From Paenibacillus odorifer (lineage in GTDB: Bacteria > Bacillota > Bacilli > Paenibacillales > Paenibacillaceae): DNA of 64,000 nt. The notes beneath the pieces are model-generated. The model was not told the origin of the DNA. It searched no databases and worked only from the letters and a program-made list of their open reading frames with translations. The stretch covers positions 4,092,001 through 4,156,000 of the forward strand of contig NZ_CP009428.1 in assembly GCF_000758725.1 (NCBI RefSeq), given 5' to 3'. The translations under genes were made by a program, and so were the position numbers. The first letter of the stretch is position 1; each line of letters begins with the position of its first letter. Of this stretch, positions 56,016 through 64,000 are shown in pieces.

Positions 56016-56856
56016 CGTCTTCCCCATTTCTCTGCTCATCGGTGTCCAGCGCAATTCTTACCAGCTCTTTTTTGATCTCTGCGAGCTGAGTGTCGATTCG
56101 AGCATCTATGCTGCCAAAGGAAGAGCGGATAACACATCCTTGGTCTTTTACCGTTGAGTCGGGCAAGATTTGCAGTTCAGCCTGTGAATCAACAGCTAGT
56201 GATAATTCTTCCCGAGCAGCATTCACAAAAGCGAACTGCGCTGGGGATACACAAAGTGAGATCAAACCCTGTTCTCGCTTACGAGCCAGATTTTTGCGAA
56301 TTAAGTCCATTGCGAATTGTGGTTCTATCGTTAATTGCTTGTCCACAATTTTTTCTGCAATATCACAGCTTAACTCTACTAAAAAAGGCTCCGCTTCCTG
56401 AATAATAACTTCTCTAGCTTTATAAGCCTCAGTCAAAACAGCACGCGCTTCTTCCATCATCTCTGCAATCTTATGCTTCATCTCTTCCTCAGCCTGAGAA
56501 ACACCTTCCTCATAACCTTGCTGATGAGCTTCAGCTTTGATAGCTTCGATCAGATGTTCATCCTGCTCACGCCGTTGTTTCCACCACTCTTCAGCCTCCG
56601 CTTTCGAGGACTCTACAATCTGTTCCGCTTCAAGAGATGCATTCCGAACCTGCTCTTCAGCAAAATCCTGAGCGTCCTTAAGCATTTGCTTACGCGTCTC
56701 TTCTGCCTCTTCACGTGCGGGATCATGATAGTCAGTCTCGCTTAAAGTCTCCTCGGGAACGGGCTCCTCAGTTAGGCCCGCATATTGCCGGGCCTGTTCC
56801 AATCTTTTAAAGACATCAACCGGAACATACTGGGAGTGTTTGATCAGCTTAGACAA
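56008..56856 (-). CDS. fliH: Flagellar assembly protein FliH
   Basis: Stator-like regulator that holds FliI at the C-ring, 282 residues. An acidic, charged N-terminal half is largely coiled coil (about 75-150), followed by the V-type ATPase E/G-like C-terminal domain (VELSCDIAEKIVDKQLTIEP). The TTG start at 56856 is 8-9 bases after GGAGGAG; the ATG at 56865 abuts that site. The TTG overlaps the fliG stop by 8 bases (TTGTCTAA). Confidence 0.93.
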   Translation of the reverse strand: MSKLIKHSQYVPVDVFKRLEQARQYAGLTEEPVPEETLSETDYHDPAREEAEETRKQMLKDAQDFAEEQVRNASLEAEQIVESSKAEAEEWWKQRREQDEHLIEAIKAEAHQQGYEEGVSQAEEEMKHKIAEMMEEARAVLTEAYKAREVIIQEAEPFLVELSCDIAEKIVDKQLTIEPQFAMDLIRKNLARKREQGLISLCVSPAQFAFVNAAREELSLAVDSQAELQILPDSTVKDQGCVIRSSFGSIDARIDTQLAEIKKELVRIALDTDEQRNGEDDA

Positions 56857-57865
56857 TGATGTCATCTCCTCCGCCACGAGCGATGATAATTTCACCAGAC
56901 TCTTCGAGTCTGCGGATCGTGCCTACAATACGAGTCTGTGCTTCTTCAACATCACGCAGCCGCACAGGACCCATGTATTCCATTTCTTCTCGGAACGTTT
57001 CTGCCATACGCTTGGACATATTTCTGAAAATAACATCCCGTACTTCTTCGCTGGCAACCTTGAGAGCAAGCTGTAGATCCGCATTATCAATATCACGAAT
57101 AATGCGTTGGATCGAACGATTGTCCACATTGACAATATCTTCGAATACGAACATCCGTTTCTTGATCTCTTCGGCAAGTTCTGGATCTTGAATTTCGAGA
57201 GAATCCAGAATCGTACGTTCTGTCCCCCGGTCAACCCCATTCAAGATTTGTACAATCGATTCGATACCACCAGCATTTGTATAATCCTGAGTTACTGTAG
57301 CGGAAAGCTTCTGCTCCAGCACACGTTCAATTTGCGTAATTACCTCCGGAGAGGTGCTGTCCATAACAGCAATTCTTCTCGCCACCTCTGCCTGCTTCTC
57401 TTGAGGAAGCGAGGAGAGGATTGCGGCAGCTTGTTCAAATTGCAGATAAGACAATACAAGTGCAATAGTCTGTACATTTTCATTCTGGATAAAGTTGAGA
57501 ATCTGATTAGGATCCGCTTTTCGTGCAAAATCGAAAGGTCTTACTTGCAATGTAGCAGTCAGACGATTAATGACCTCCATTGCTTTTGTTGACCCAAGCG
57601 CTTTCTCCAGAATTTCTTTAGCGTAGTTAATACCGCCTTGTGATATATATTCCTGGGCGAGGCATATCTGATGGAATTCAGACATGATCGACTCTTTTTC
57701 ACTGCTGTCCACTTTGCGAACATTGGCAATTTCAAGAGTCAGCTGTTCAATTTCCTCGTCTCTTAAATGTTTGAAAATTTGCGCCGATACCTCGGGCCCT
57801 AGTGTGATAAGCAGGATCGCAGCTTTTTGACGGCCACTAAGTCCCTGCTGGCTAGCCTTTGCCAT
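56849..57865 (-). CDS. fliG: Flagellar motor switch protein FliG
   Basis: Upper C-ring protein that interacts with the stators and generates torque, 338 residues. The N-terminal domain (GRQKAAILLITLGPEVSAQI), middle domain (FIQNENVQTIALVLSYL) and C-terminal torque helix with its charged residues (FEDIVNVDNRSIQRIIRDID) are complete. The ATG at 57865 (MAKASQQG) follows GAGGTGA; an open extension to 57889 lies in the fliF tail. Confidence 0.97.
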   Translation of the reverse strand: MAKASQQGLSGRQKAAILLITLGPEVSAQIFKHLRDEEIEQLTLEIANVRKVDSSEKESIMSEFHQICLAQEYISQGGINYAKEILEKALGSTKAMEVINRLTATLQVRPFDFARKADPNQILNFIQNENVQTIALVLSYLQFEQAAAILSSLPQEKQAEVARRIAVMDSTSPEVITQIERVLEQKLSATVTQDYTNAGGIESIVQILNGVDRGTERTILDSLEIQDPELAEEIKKRMFVFEDIVNVDNRSIQRIIRDIDNADLQLALKVASEEVRDVIFRNMSKRMAETFREEMEYMGPVRLRDVEEAQTRIVGTIRRLEESGEIIIARGGGDDIIV

Positions 57866-57869
57866 TAGT

Positions 57870-59456
57870 TCACCTCTGTTCGTCTGCAAGCCATGTACGC
57901 AGCAGATTTACGAATTCGTCTGGCTTCTTCTTGGCCAAACTTTCCAATTGCTTACGAACTTGACTTTCATTCGTCACGCTCTCCAAGTTAATAGAAGGAA
58001 ATTCAGTAGGAACCTGCAATGGAATGTCTTCATCTTCCTCTTCCACAGTCTGTTTACGACTCCGGTAGATTAGATATCCTCCACCTGCTCCAACCAGCAA
58101 TGCTGCTGCTCCGATAGCCCATATCATCCAAGAAGCGAGACCACCTTTAACGGTGTTGGCATCGGTGCCACCAAATTGTTGCGAGTAGACCGAAACCTTT
58201 TTGGTCAAATCAGCGTCTGTATATGTAGTACCTGAATCTGCAAGAGAAGCGCGAACAATATTCACCAAAATATTTTGAATTGCAGCTGATGTTGCATCAT
58301 CTAAAGTTTTTTCTCCTGAAGGTGGTTCAACTGCAACATTTATGGTTAAGTCTTTAACAGTATACGGACTAGCAATAACATCTTTAGTAATTCGGTTAAC
58401 TTCGTAGTTCCTCGTTTCAGAAGATTCCTCCGAGGTAGAAGTATCCGCACCCGCATCAGAAGGATAGCCCGTAACATCTTGAGAACCAGTGCCAGCCACT
58501 CCGCCAGTCGTGTTTCCTTGACCCGAATACGAATTACTAATTATCTGTGAACTGATCTCAATCCCCTTCATGTTCTCTGTATCCACAGGGGTAACAAGAT
58601 CTTCCTTCCGGTTTTCCTTGTCAAAGTTCAACTTTGAGAACACAAGAACATCCACTTTATCAGGACCGGTAAGAGTGCTAAGGAATTGTTTCACATTTTT
58701 CTTTACTTCTTCTTCGAATTTTTTCTGAAGAGCGAAGTTTTCTTCAACTTGGTTTGTGACACCAGCCTGTCCACCTTTAGCTCTTGGCATTAATTCAATT
58801 TCATTATTTGCAATGGTAATGTTGTCAATTGGCAAATTGGGCACAGCAGTTTTCACAAGATTGAAATACCCGTCAATATTGTCTTGAGTAGGTCTAAATC
58901 CTGGATCAAATGAAAGCACAACGGATGCAGATGCCTGCTCCTGATCAGCCTGTGAGGCAAAAACTGTCTCTTTAGGCAAATTAATCAGCACTTTTGCATC
59001 TTTAATCCCTTGCATGCGTCTCATTAACTGTTCAACTTCACCGTTTAATGCATTATTGTACTTCACGTTAAACTCGCTATCTGTTGTACCAATCATCGAT
59101 GAGTTTTCATCAAAGACTTTATATCCGATAGAACCACCTTGAACAATCCCCTGAGAACCGATATCCACCTTGACCCGAGCTGCTTCTGTACTTGGTACAG
59201 AAATACTCTTTCCATCTTGACTTAATCGGTATGAAACACCTGCTGAATCTAAGGCTTTCATTACTCCAGCCGAATCCGTACTGTCCAAATCTTGAAATGC
59301 TACTTCATATTCTGTTTTTGAAAGCTGCATGGTCATAACTACGATTATTATTAGAATGATAAACAATGTTGAAAAGAATAAAATCTTCTGTTTACCACTA
59401 AATCTGTTCCAATACAAGAGAACCTTCTCCCGATATTGGGCAAATCTTTCATTCAC
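57870..59456 (-). CDS. fliF: Flagellar MS-ring protein FliF
   Basis: Forms the membrane MS ring on which the basal body assembles, 528 residues. One transmembrane helix near the N-terminus (ILFFSTLFIILIIIVVM), YscJ-type ring domains (about 50-220), a Ser/Thr-rich variable region, a second helix (SWMIWAIGAAALLVGAGGGY), and a cytoplasmic FliG-binding tail ending KKKPDEFVNLLRTWLADE. The start is GTG at 59456 after GGGGTGA. It lies between fliE and fliG. Confidence 0.96.
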   Translation of the reverse strand: MNERFAQYREKVLLYWNRFSGKQKILFFSTLFIILIIIVVMTMQLSKTEYEVAFQDLDSTDSAGVMKALDSAGVSYRLSQDGKSISVPSTEAARVKVDIGSQGIVQGGSIGYKVFDENSSMIGTTDSEFNVKYNNALNGEVEQLMRRMQGIKDAKVLINLPKETVFASQADQEQASASVVLSFDPGFRPTQDNIDGYFNLVKTAVPNLPIDNITIANNEIELMPRAKGGQAGVTNQVEENFALQKKFEEEVKKNVKQFLSTLTGPDKVDVLVFSKLNFDKENRKEDLVTPVDTENMKGIEISSQIISNSYSGQGNTTGGVAGTGSQDVTGYPSDAGADTSTSEESSETRNYEVNRITKDVIASPYTVKDLTINVAVEPPSGEKTLDDATSAAIQNILVNIVRASLADSGTTYTDADLTKKVSVYSQQFGGTDANTVKGGLASWMIWAIGAAALLVGAGGGYLIYRSRKQTVEEEDEDIPLQVPTEFPSINLESVTNESQVRKQLESLAKKKPDEFVNLLRTWLADEQR

Positions 59457-59490
59457 AGTGTCACCCCATCCGAAACTAAGCTAGGATTTA

Positions 59491-59802
59491 TTATATTTGA
59501 GTTCTCATAATTTCTTGATAGGCTTCAATCACTTTGTTCCGGACTTGTGTAGTCAACTGTAAACTCAGTAGAGCCTGTTGGGAAGAAATCATCACTTCGT
59601 CAATGTTCACTTCTCCCAATACAAATTTATTACTCATATCCTTAGCTTGTTGTTCCTGATCAGCCACTTTATTGAGCGCATCCTCAAGATAAGAGCCAAA
59701 GCTCTCCATCGAATTAGCAGGAGTGGATGAAACTTCGGAAGATGTCGGTTTCATAGCAAGCTGCTGTACAGCCTGAACCCCATTAGATATATTCTGTATC
59801 AA
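59491..59802 (-). CDS. fliE: Flagellar hook-basal body protein FliE
   Basis: Adapter between the MS ring and rod, 103 residues. The C-terminal signature ISSQQALLSLQLTTQVRNKV, then IEAYQEIMRTQI, is diagnostic. The start is TTG at 59802, six bases after GGGGGG. Confidence 0.95.
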   Translation of the reverse strand: MIQNISNGVQAVQQLAMKPTSSEVSSTPANSMESFGSYLEDALNKVADQEQQAKDMSNKFVLGEVNIDEVMISSQQALLSLQLTTQVRNKVIEAYQEIMRTQI

Positions 59803-59835
59803 CTGTTTCCCCCCCTTAAGTTAATTAACATTCAT

Positions 59836-60282
59836 TTATCTACCAATTTCGAGTGCCTTGCTTACCATAGCCTTGGATGCATTAAGCATCGTGACATTGG
59901 CATCATAAGAACGAGATGCAGATAACATATCAACCATTTCTTTGGTAATGTCTACGTTTGGCATATAGACATATCCTTCAGCATCCGCATCAGGATGGCT
60001 CGGATTGTATACCGGTTTCAATGGTGAAGTATCTTCTATGATCGACTGCACCTTAACCCCTTCATTGCTATTGTTCATTTTCGAATTTAGTATATTCGAG
60101 AATTTATTACTTTCGTTCGTTTCCAAAACAACCAACTTACGTCGGTAAGGAACAGCCTTGCCATCAACCACGGATGCTCTTGTAGTTTCAGCGTTGGCTA
60201 CGTTGGAAGAAATTACATCCATCCGCAACCGTTGAGCCGTTAATGCAGATGCGCTGATCCCAAAACTACTACCAAAGTTCAT
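59836..60282 (-). CDS. flgC: Flagellar rod protein FlgC
   Basis: Proximal rod subunit of 148 residues. The axial-protein N-terminus (LTAQRLRMDVISSNVANAET) and C-terminus (ANVTMLNASKAMVSKALEIG) are conserved. It starts 6 bases after the flgB stop, with AAGGAGG upstream. Confidence 0.96.
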   Translation of the reverse strand: MNFGSSFGISASALTAQRLRMDVISSNVANAETTRASVVDGKAVPYRRKLVVLETNESNKFSNILNSKMNNSNEGVKVQSIIEDTSPLKPVYNPSHPDADAEGYVYMPNVDITKEMVDMLSASRSYDANVTMLNASKAMVSKALEIGR

Positions 60283-60288
60283 ACTCTC

Positions 60289-60696
60289 TTATCCTCCTTG
60301 AATTACGGCTCGCATCATCGAAATCTGGCTGTTAATCTGTTCAACATAAGAACTATACCTAAGCTGGTTCTCTGCGCTTAACGCCATTTCGCGATCTACA
60401 TCCACATTATTGTCGTTATTGTTCATAGAGGTAGTTTCATCAGTATTCTCAACAGCAGCGGGAACAATTGTGTTGCTGCCAAATTGATAATGCCGGGTAT
60501 CCGAAACTTTCGCTCTAAGTGTAGATTGGATTCCACTTTCCTGTTGTTGCAGGATACTTTCGAATGAAACATCAGAACGTTTGAAATTGGGCGTATCTTG
60601 ATTAGCCACGTTATTTGCTAGAGCACTTTGTCGTTTATAGGCAGCATCAATGCCTCCCTGCAATCGTTGAAAACTGACACTATTCAGCAATCCCAA
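60289..60696 (-). CDS. flgB: Flagellar rod protein FlgB
   Basis: Proximal rod subunit of 135 residues, first gene of the fla/che operon. The segment ALANNVANQDTPNFKRSDVS, then FESIL, is typical. The TTG start at 60696 (MGLLNSVSFQ) lies 7 bases after AAAGGAGG; in-frame starts up to 60795 precede that site and encode an unrelated sequence. A Asn-rich stretch (MNNNDNNVDVDREM) lies in the middle. Confidence 0.95.
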   Translation of the reverse strand: MGLLNSVSFQRLQGGIDAAYKRQSALANNVANQDTPNFKRSDVSFESILQQQESGIQSTLRAKVSDTRHYQFGSNTIVPAAVENTDETTSMNNNDNNVDVDREMALSAENQLRYSSYVEQINSQISMMRAVIQGG

Positions 60697-61086
60697 GACA
60701 ATTCCTCCTTTCAAAGCTATCATAATGAAAAGAATTCCACAACTTCCATCAAAAAACCTGCTTGCTTTCGACAAATAAAGAAGAAAAATACTCAAAATTT
60801 ACGGTATTCCGTCGAACGCTGTCGCAATGAATAACATTTAGCATTTTCACATACATTGATTTTCATTTAATTTGTATATTATTACAATAAGAAATAAGCC
60901 CTATCTTTTTAGAAAAGACAGGGCTTTTAGCACTTTATTACTATTTATTTACATTTTTAACTCATTATTTTCTTTTTAATTGCATGTTTTGACATATTTT
61001 TACGTTTTCACGACACCAATTTGTAATTTATCTAATCCGTTATGCCCAAATTCAAAATACATAGATTTTTTGTTTTTTTTGTCACT
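60697..61086. other. Intergenic region between hslU and flgB
   Basis: 390 very A+T-rich bases with no gene. It should contain the fla/che operon promoter, but no clear sigma-A or sigma-D consensus could be assigned on the minus strand. A transcription terminator for hslU lies at 60896-60928. In B. subtilis the codY gene lies here; no trace of it is visible. Confidence 0.6.
60896..60928 (-). terminator. Intrinsic terminator downstream of hslU
   Basis: AAGCCCTATCTTTT (60896-60909) pairs with AAAAGACAGGGCTT (60913-60926) with one A-C mismatch and a 3-base loop. T-rich tracts flank it on both sides (ATTTCTTATT on the minus strand). It separates the hslVU transcript from the flagellar operon. Confidence 0.75.
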
Positions 61087-62487
61087 TTAAAGAATATACT
61101 GACTTAAATCACGATCCTGAGCTATACTTGCCAATTTCTCGCGCACATACTCCGGGGTAATAACCATTTTCTCCAAAGTCAGCTCAGGTGCTTCAAAAGA
61201 AAGATCCTCTAACAGCTTCTCCAAAATAGTATGAAGACGCCGTGCACCTATATTCTCCATATTTTGATTCACTGAAGCCGCTATTTTGGCAATCTCATGT
61301 ATAGCATCCTTCTGGAATTCCACTTCTAAATTTTCTGTTTTAAGCAGATTCACATATTGTTTAGTTAAAGCATTCTCCGGTTCCGTCAAAATAGAAACGA
61401 AATCCTCTAACGTTAGACTGCTCAGCTCTACGCGAATCGGAAAACGACCTTGAAGTTCTGGAATCAAATCTGAAGGCTTAGCAATATGGAAAGCTCCGGC
61501 AGCCATAAAGAGTACATAGTCCGTCTTCACAGGACCGTATTTCGTCATAATGGTCGAGCCCTCTACAATCGGCAAAATATCCCGTTGCACACCTTCACGC
61601 GACACATCCGGTCCAGACCCTTTTCCCTGACTTGCTACTTTATCGATTTCATCGATAAAAATAATGCCTGATTGTTCAGCCCGAGTCACGGATTCCTGGA
61701 TCACATCATCCATATCAATCAGCTTGGCCGCCTCATCCTGAATGAGTACCTTGCGCGCTTCGCGAATAGGAAGCTTACGTTTCTTCGTCCGCTTAGGCAG
61801 CAAACTGCCGAACATCTCTTGCATATTCATACCCATTTGGTCGTTACCTTGACCTGCAAACATATCCATCATAGTTGGCGCTGTATCCTCAACATCAATT
61901 TCAATGATGTCATCTTCCAGCTGACCAGCTAACAGCTTAAATCTAACCCCACGGCGGCGTTCACTTAAACTTCCATCCTGCTCAGTGTCTTCTTTAGAGT
62001 CCTCTTGTGCAGAATTCCCTCCAAAAATCATCTCGAAAGGATTCTTTTGTGATTTATTTTTGGAAGAAGAAGGGACCAATATAGAAACGATCCGCTCATT
62101 AGCCAGTTCTTCCGCACGATCCTTAACCTTCTCCGTACGCTCAAGCTTGACCATACGAATAGAAGTCTCTACCAGATCACGAACCATAGATTCCACATCT
62201 CGACCTACATAACCGACCTCAGTGAATTTAGTAGCCTCCACTTTGATGAACGGTGCATTAACAAGCTTTGCTAGACGCCGGGCGATCTCTGTCTTACCCA
62301 CACCTGTAGGTCCGATCATCAGGATGTTCTTAGGGACGACTTCATCACGCAGTTCCTCTGCTAGCAGACTGCGCCGATACCGATTACGGAGCGCAACAGC
62401 TACCGATTTCTTGGCTTGCTTCTGACCTACGATATATTTATCCAATTCGGCTACAATTTGACGGGGTGTAAGCGATTGATTCACCAT
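61087..62487 (-). CDS. hslU: ATP-dependent protease ATPase subunit HslU (ClpY)
   Basis: AAA+ unfoldase partner of HslV, 466 residues. The family start [20 protein letters not shown], Walker [13 protein letters not shown], the pore motif GYVGRDVES, Walker B FIDEIDK and the sensor-2 region [15 protein letters not shown] are present. The variable I-domain (about 115-240) is inserted as usual. The ATG follows AAGGAGGAATTC. It lies 33 bases after hslV. Confidence 0.97.
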   Translation of the reverse strand: MVNQSLTPRQIVAELDKYIVGQKQAKKSVAVALRNRYRRSLLAEELRDEVVPKNILMIGPTGVGKTEIARRLAKLVNAPFIKVEATKFTEVGYVGRDVESMVRDLVETSIRMVKLERTEKVKDRAEELANERIVSILVPSSSKNKSQKNPFEMIFGGNSAQEDSKEDTEQDGSLSERRRGVRFKLLAGQLEDDIIEIDVEDTAPTMMDMFAGQGNDQMGMNMQEMFGSLLPKRTKKRKLPIREARKVLIQDEAAKLIDMDDVIQESVTRAEQSGIIFIDEIDKVASQGKGSGPDVSREGVQRDILPIVEGSTIMTKYGPVKTDYVLFMAAGAFHIAKPSDLIPELQGRFPIRVELSSLTLEDFVSILTEPENALTKQYVNLLKTENLEVEFQKDAIHEIAKIAASVNQNMENIGARRLHTILEKLLEDLSFEAPELTLEKMVITPEYVREKLASIAQDRDLSQYIL

Positions 62488-62520
62488 CGTGAATTCCTCC
62501 TTGTCTCTATGGCACTGAGT

Positions 62521-63063
62521 CTATAATTGTTCAACAATAATGTTGGAATTAGTGTACACACAAATTTCAGATGCTACCTGAAGCGATTCTCTAGCAATAT
62601 CCGCAGCGGAAAGATTGGGTGCATGACGTTTGAGTGCTCGACCTGAAGCCAGCGCAAAATTACCACCGGAACCAATCGCAAGAACGTCATCATCCGGTTC
62701 GATAATTTCACCATTTCCGGAGATCAGGAGCATTCCTTCCTTATCCATAACAATCATCAAAGCTTCAAGCTTCCGAAGAATACGATCTTGACGCCAGTCC
62801 TTCGCTAATTCAACTGCAGCCCGTTGCAGGTTCCCATGATGCTCCTCCAGCTTGCCCTCGAATTTTTCGAATAGGGTAATAGCATCCGCAACGGACCCCG
62901 CAAAACCTGCTATTACTTGTCCTCTGTACAGGCGACGGACTTTTCTGGCCGTCGTCTTCATAATAACACTCTCTCCGAATGTAACCTGTCCATCACCTGC
63001 TATAGCTGCCTGTCCGTTATGTCTTACAGCACAAATTGTAGTCGCATGAAAGCTGGGTACCAT
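62521..63063 (-). CDS. hslV: ATP-dependent protease peptidase subunit HslV (ClpQ)
   Basis: Proteasome-like peptidase that associates with HslU, 180 residues. [25 protein letters not shown] and [15 protein letters not shown] are conserved. The sequence reads [13 protein letters not shown], so the catalytic threonine pair lies seven residues into the chain rather than directly after Met; B. subtilis ClpQ has a serine right after its initiator Met. The ATG is about 12 bases after AAGGAGG. It lies 17 bases after trmFO, with no codV gene between. Confidence 0.95.
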   Translation of the reverse strand: MVPSFHATTICAVRHNGQAAIAGDGQVTFGESVIMKTTARKVRRLYRGQVIAGFAGSVADAITLFEKFEGKLEEHHGNLQRAAVELAKDWRQDRILRKLEALMIVMDKEGMLLISGNGEIIEPDDDVLAIGSGGNFALASGRALKRHAPNLSAADIARESLQVASEICVYTNSNIIVEQL

Positions 63064-63080
63064 GATTGTAAGTTGCCTCC

Positions 63081-64000
63081 TTAAGATGGGCTTTGTTCGC
63101 TATCGACAACCTCCGGCTCCGAATAAGCGAGTCCTGTACGGTTGGCATACTCGGCAAGACTGTCCAGAGCGCGATGAGCTAACATTTCATTCTTTTCCTT
63201 CTTATTGCGGATCTTCTTCTCTACCTTCGGCAACAGACCGAAATTGGCATTCATAGGCTGAAAATGCTCTGGATCGGCTGAAGTAATATAAGCTGGCATG
63301 CTGCCTAGAACAGTATCCTGCGGGAAGATCAGTCCTTCCTGTCCGAGTGCTGCCCGGGCAGCATTAATACCAGCTATGAGCCCGGAAGCAGCTGATTCAA
63401 CATAACCTTCTACACCTGTCATCTGTCCAGCAAAAAAGAGTCTTTCCTTGCCTTTCATCTGATAGGTAGGGTGCAGAAGTTTAGGAGAATTAATAAATGT
63501 ATTTCTGTGCATCACACCATAACGAACATATTCAGCATTCTCAAGACCTGGGATCAGCGAGAACACACGCTTTTGCTCGCCCCATTTCAAATGGGTCTGA
63601 AAACCAACAAGATTGTAAAGTGTGCCGGCAGCGTTATCCTGACGGAGTTGCACAACCGCGTAAGGAAGTTTACCTGTATGCGGATTGATAAGTCCTACTG
63701 GCTTCATTGGGCCAAATAACGCTGTTTGCTTGCCGCGTTTCATCATGATTTCGATAGGCATACAGCCCTCAAAGTATATTTCTTTCTCAAAATCTTTGAG
63801 TGCTGCTGTCTCAGCAGAAATCAACGCATCATAAAACACGTCGAACTCCTCTTCTGTCATCGGACAGTTCAGATAAGCCGCTTCACCTTTATCATAACGG
63901 GAAGCCAAATATACCTTGTTCATATCAATGGTGTCTTTCTCAACAATCGGTGCTGCTGCATCATAGAAGTAGAAATACTCTTCACCCAGCAGCCCTTTTA
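63081..64000 (-). CDS. trmFO: tRNA (m5U54) methyltransferase TrmFO, 3' part
   Basis: Folate- and FAD-dependent enzyme that makes 5-methyluridine 54 in tRNA. The C-terminal 305 residues or so are inside the window; the frame is open to base 64000. The family segments [18 protein letters not shown], the [13 protein letters not shown] region, [20 protein letters not shown] and [19 protein letters not shown] are visible. The last 45 residues are a charged extension. In B. subtilis trmFO (gid) also precedes the clpQ-clpY pair. Confidence 0.96.
   Translation of the reverse strand, partial: KGLLGEEYFYFYDAAAPIVEKDTIDMNKVYLASRYDKGEAAYLNCPMTEEEFDVFYDALISAETAALKDFEKEIYFEGCMPIEIMMKRGKQTALFGPMKPVGLINPHTGKLPYAVVQLRQDNAAGTLYNLVGFQTHLKWGEQKRVFSLIPGLENAEYVRYGVMHRNTFINSPKLLHPTYQMKGKERLFFAGQMTGVEGYVESAASGLIAGINAARAALGQEGLIFPQDTVLGSMPAYITSADPEHFQPMNANFGLLPKVEKKIRNKKEKNEMLAHRALDSLAEYANRTGLAYSEPEVVDSEQSPS

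Noticed and set aside
60790..60810. AATTTT-type sequence resembling a CodY box before flgB
   Set aside because: At least five mismatches to the 15-base consensus, in A+T-rich DNA where such matches are expected by chance.

Overview
The window is one long, almost fully co-directional stretch of a bacterial chromosome. All 66 recognised protein genes lie on the minus strand, so biological order runs from base 64000 down to base 1. Gene content points to a motile, endospore-forming Firmicute, most likely Paenibacillus or a close relative. The reasons are PolC-type DNA polymerase III, dipicolinate synthase genes, FliY in place of FliN, the CheC/CheD adaptation proteins, the rimP-nusA-rnpM-ylxQ-infB order, GGAGG ribosome binding sites, and heavy use of TTG starts. 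The genus is an inference from gene order and sequence style; no search was run.

Layout, in the direction of transcription. (1) 64000-61087: the end of trmFO, then hslV (clpQ) and hslU (clpY). The codV and codY genes that accompany these in Bacillus subtilis are not here. (2) 60696-29181: a 31-kb flagellar/chemotaxis operon. It runs flgB-flgC-fliE-fliF-fliG-fliH-fliI-fliJ-motE-like-fliK-flgD-(flagellar operon protein)-flgE-swrD-fliL-fliM-fliY-cheY-fliO-fliP-fliQ-fliR-flhB-flhA-flhF-flhG-cheB-cheA-cheW-cheC-cheD-(membrane protein)-sigD-fapA-(small protein)-(SwrB-like)-(LysM-like anchored protein). It encodes the basal body, export gate, switch, hook assembly, chemotaxis core and flagellar sigma factor. 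(3) 29019-20321: rpsB-tsf-pyrH-frr-uppS-cdsA-dxr-rseP-proS, covering translation, UMP synthesis, ribosome recycling, undecaprenyl and phospholipid precursors, isoprenoids, intramembrane proteolysis and prolyl-tRNA synthesis. (4) 20051-15723: polC. (5) 15523-7314: rimP-nusA-rnpM-ylxQ-infB-rbfA-nrnA-truB-ribF, driven by a near-consensus promoter and preceded by a leader hairpin that may be a NusA-sensitive attenuator. (6) 7165-1513: rpsO-pnp-ylxY-mlpA-dut. (7) 943-1: dpaA and the first 15 codons of dpaB, the dipicolinate synthase operon, separated from dut by about 570 bases of non-coding DNA holding a terminator and a degenerate inverted repeat.

Genes are packed tightly, with many 4-base ATGA overlaps and a recurring 8-base start/stop overlap. 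By my reading about a quarter of genes start with TTG, several of them where an ATG sits directly against the Shine-Dalgarno sequence and would mislead an automatic caller. No tRNA, rRNA, CRISPR array, insertion sequence or prophage was seen. Most of the window is conserved housekeeping DNA. The less ordinary parts are the uncharacterised proteins around sigD, the orphan LysM-like protein before rpsB, the missing codV/codY, the archaeal/eukaryotic-type ProRS, and two families of intergenic repeats.
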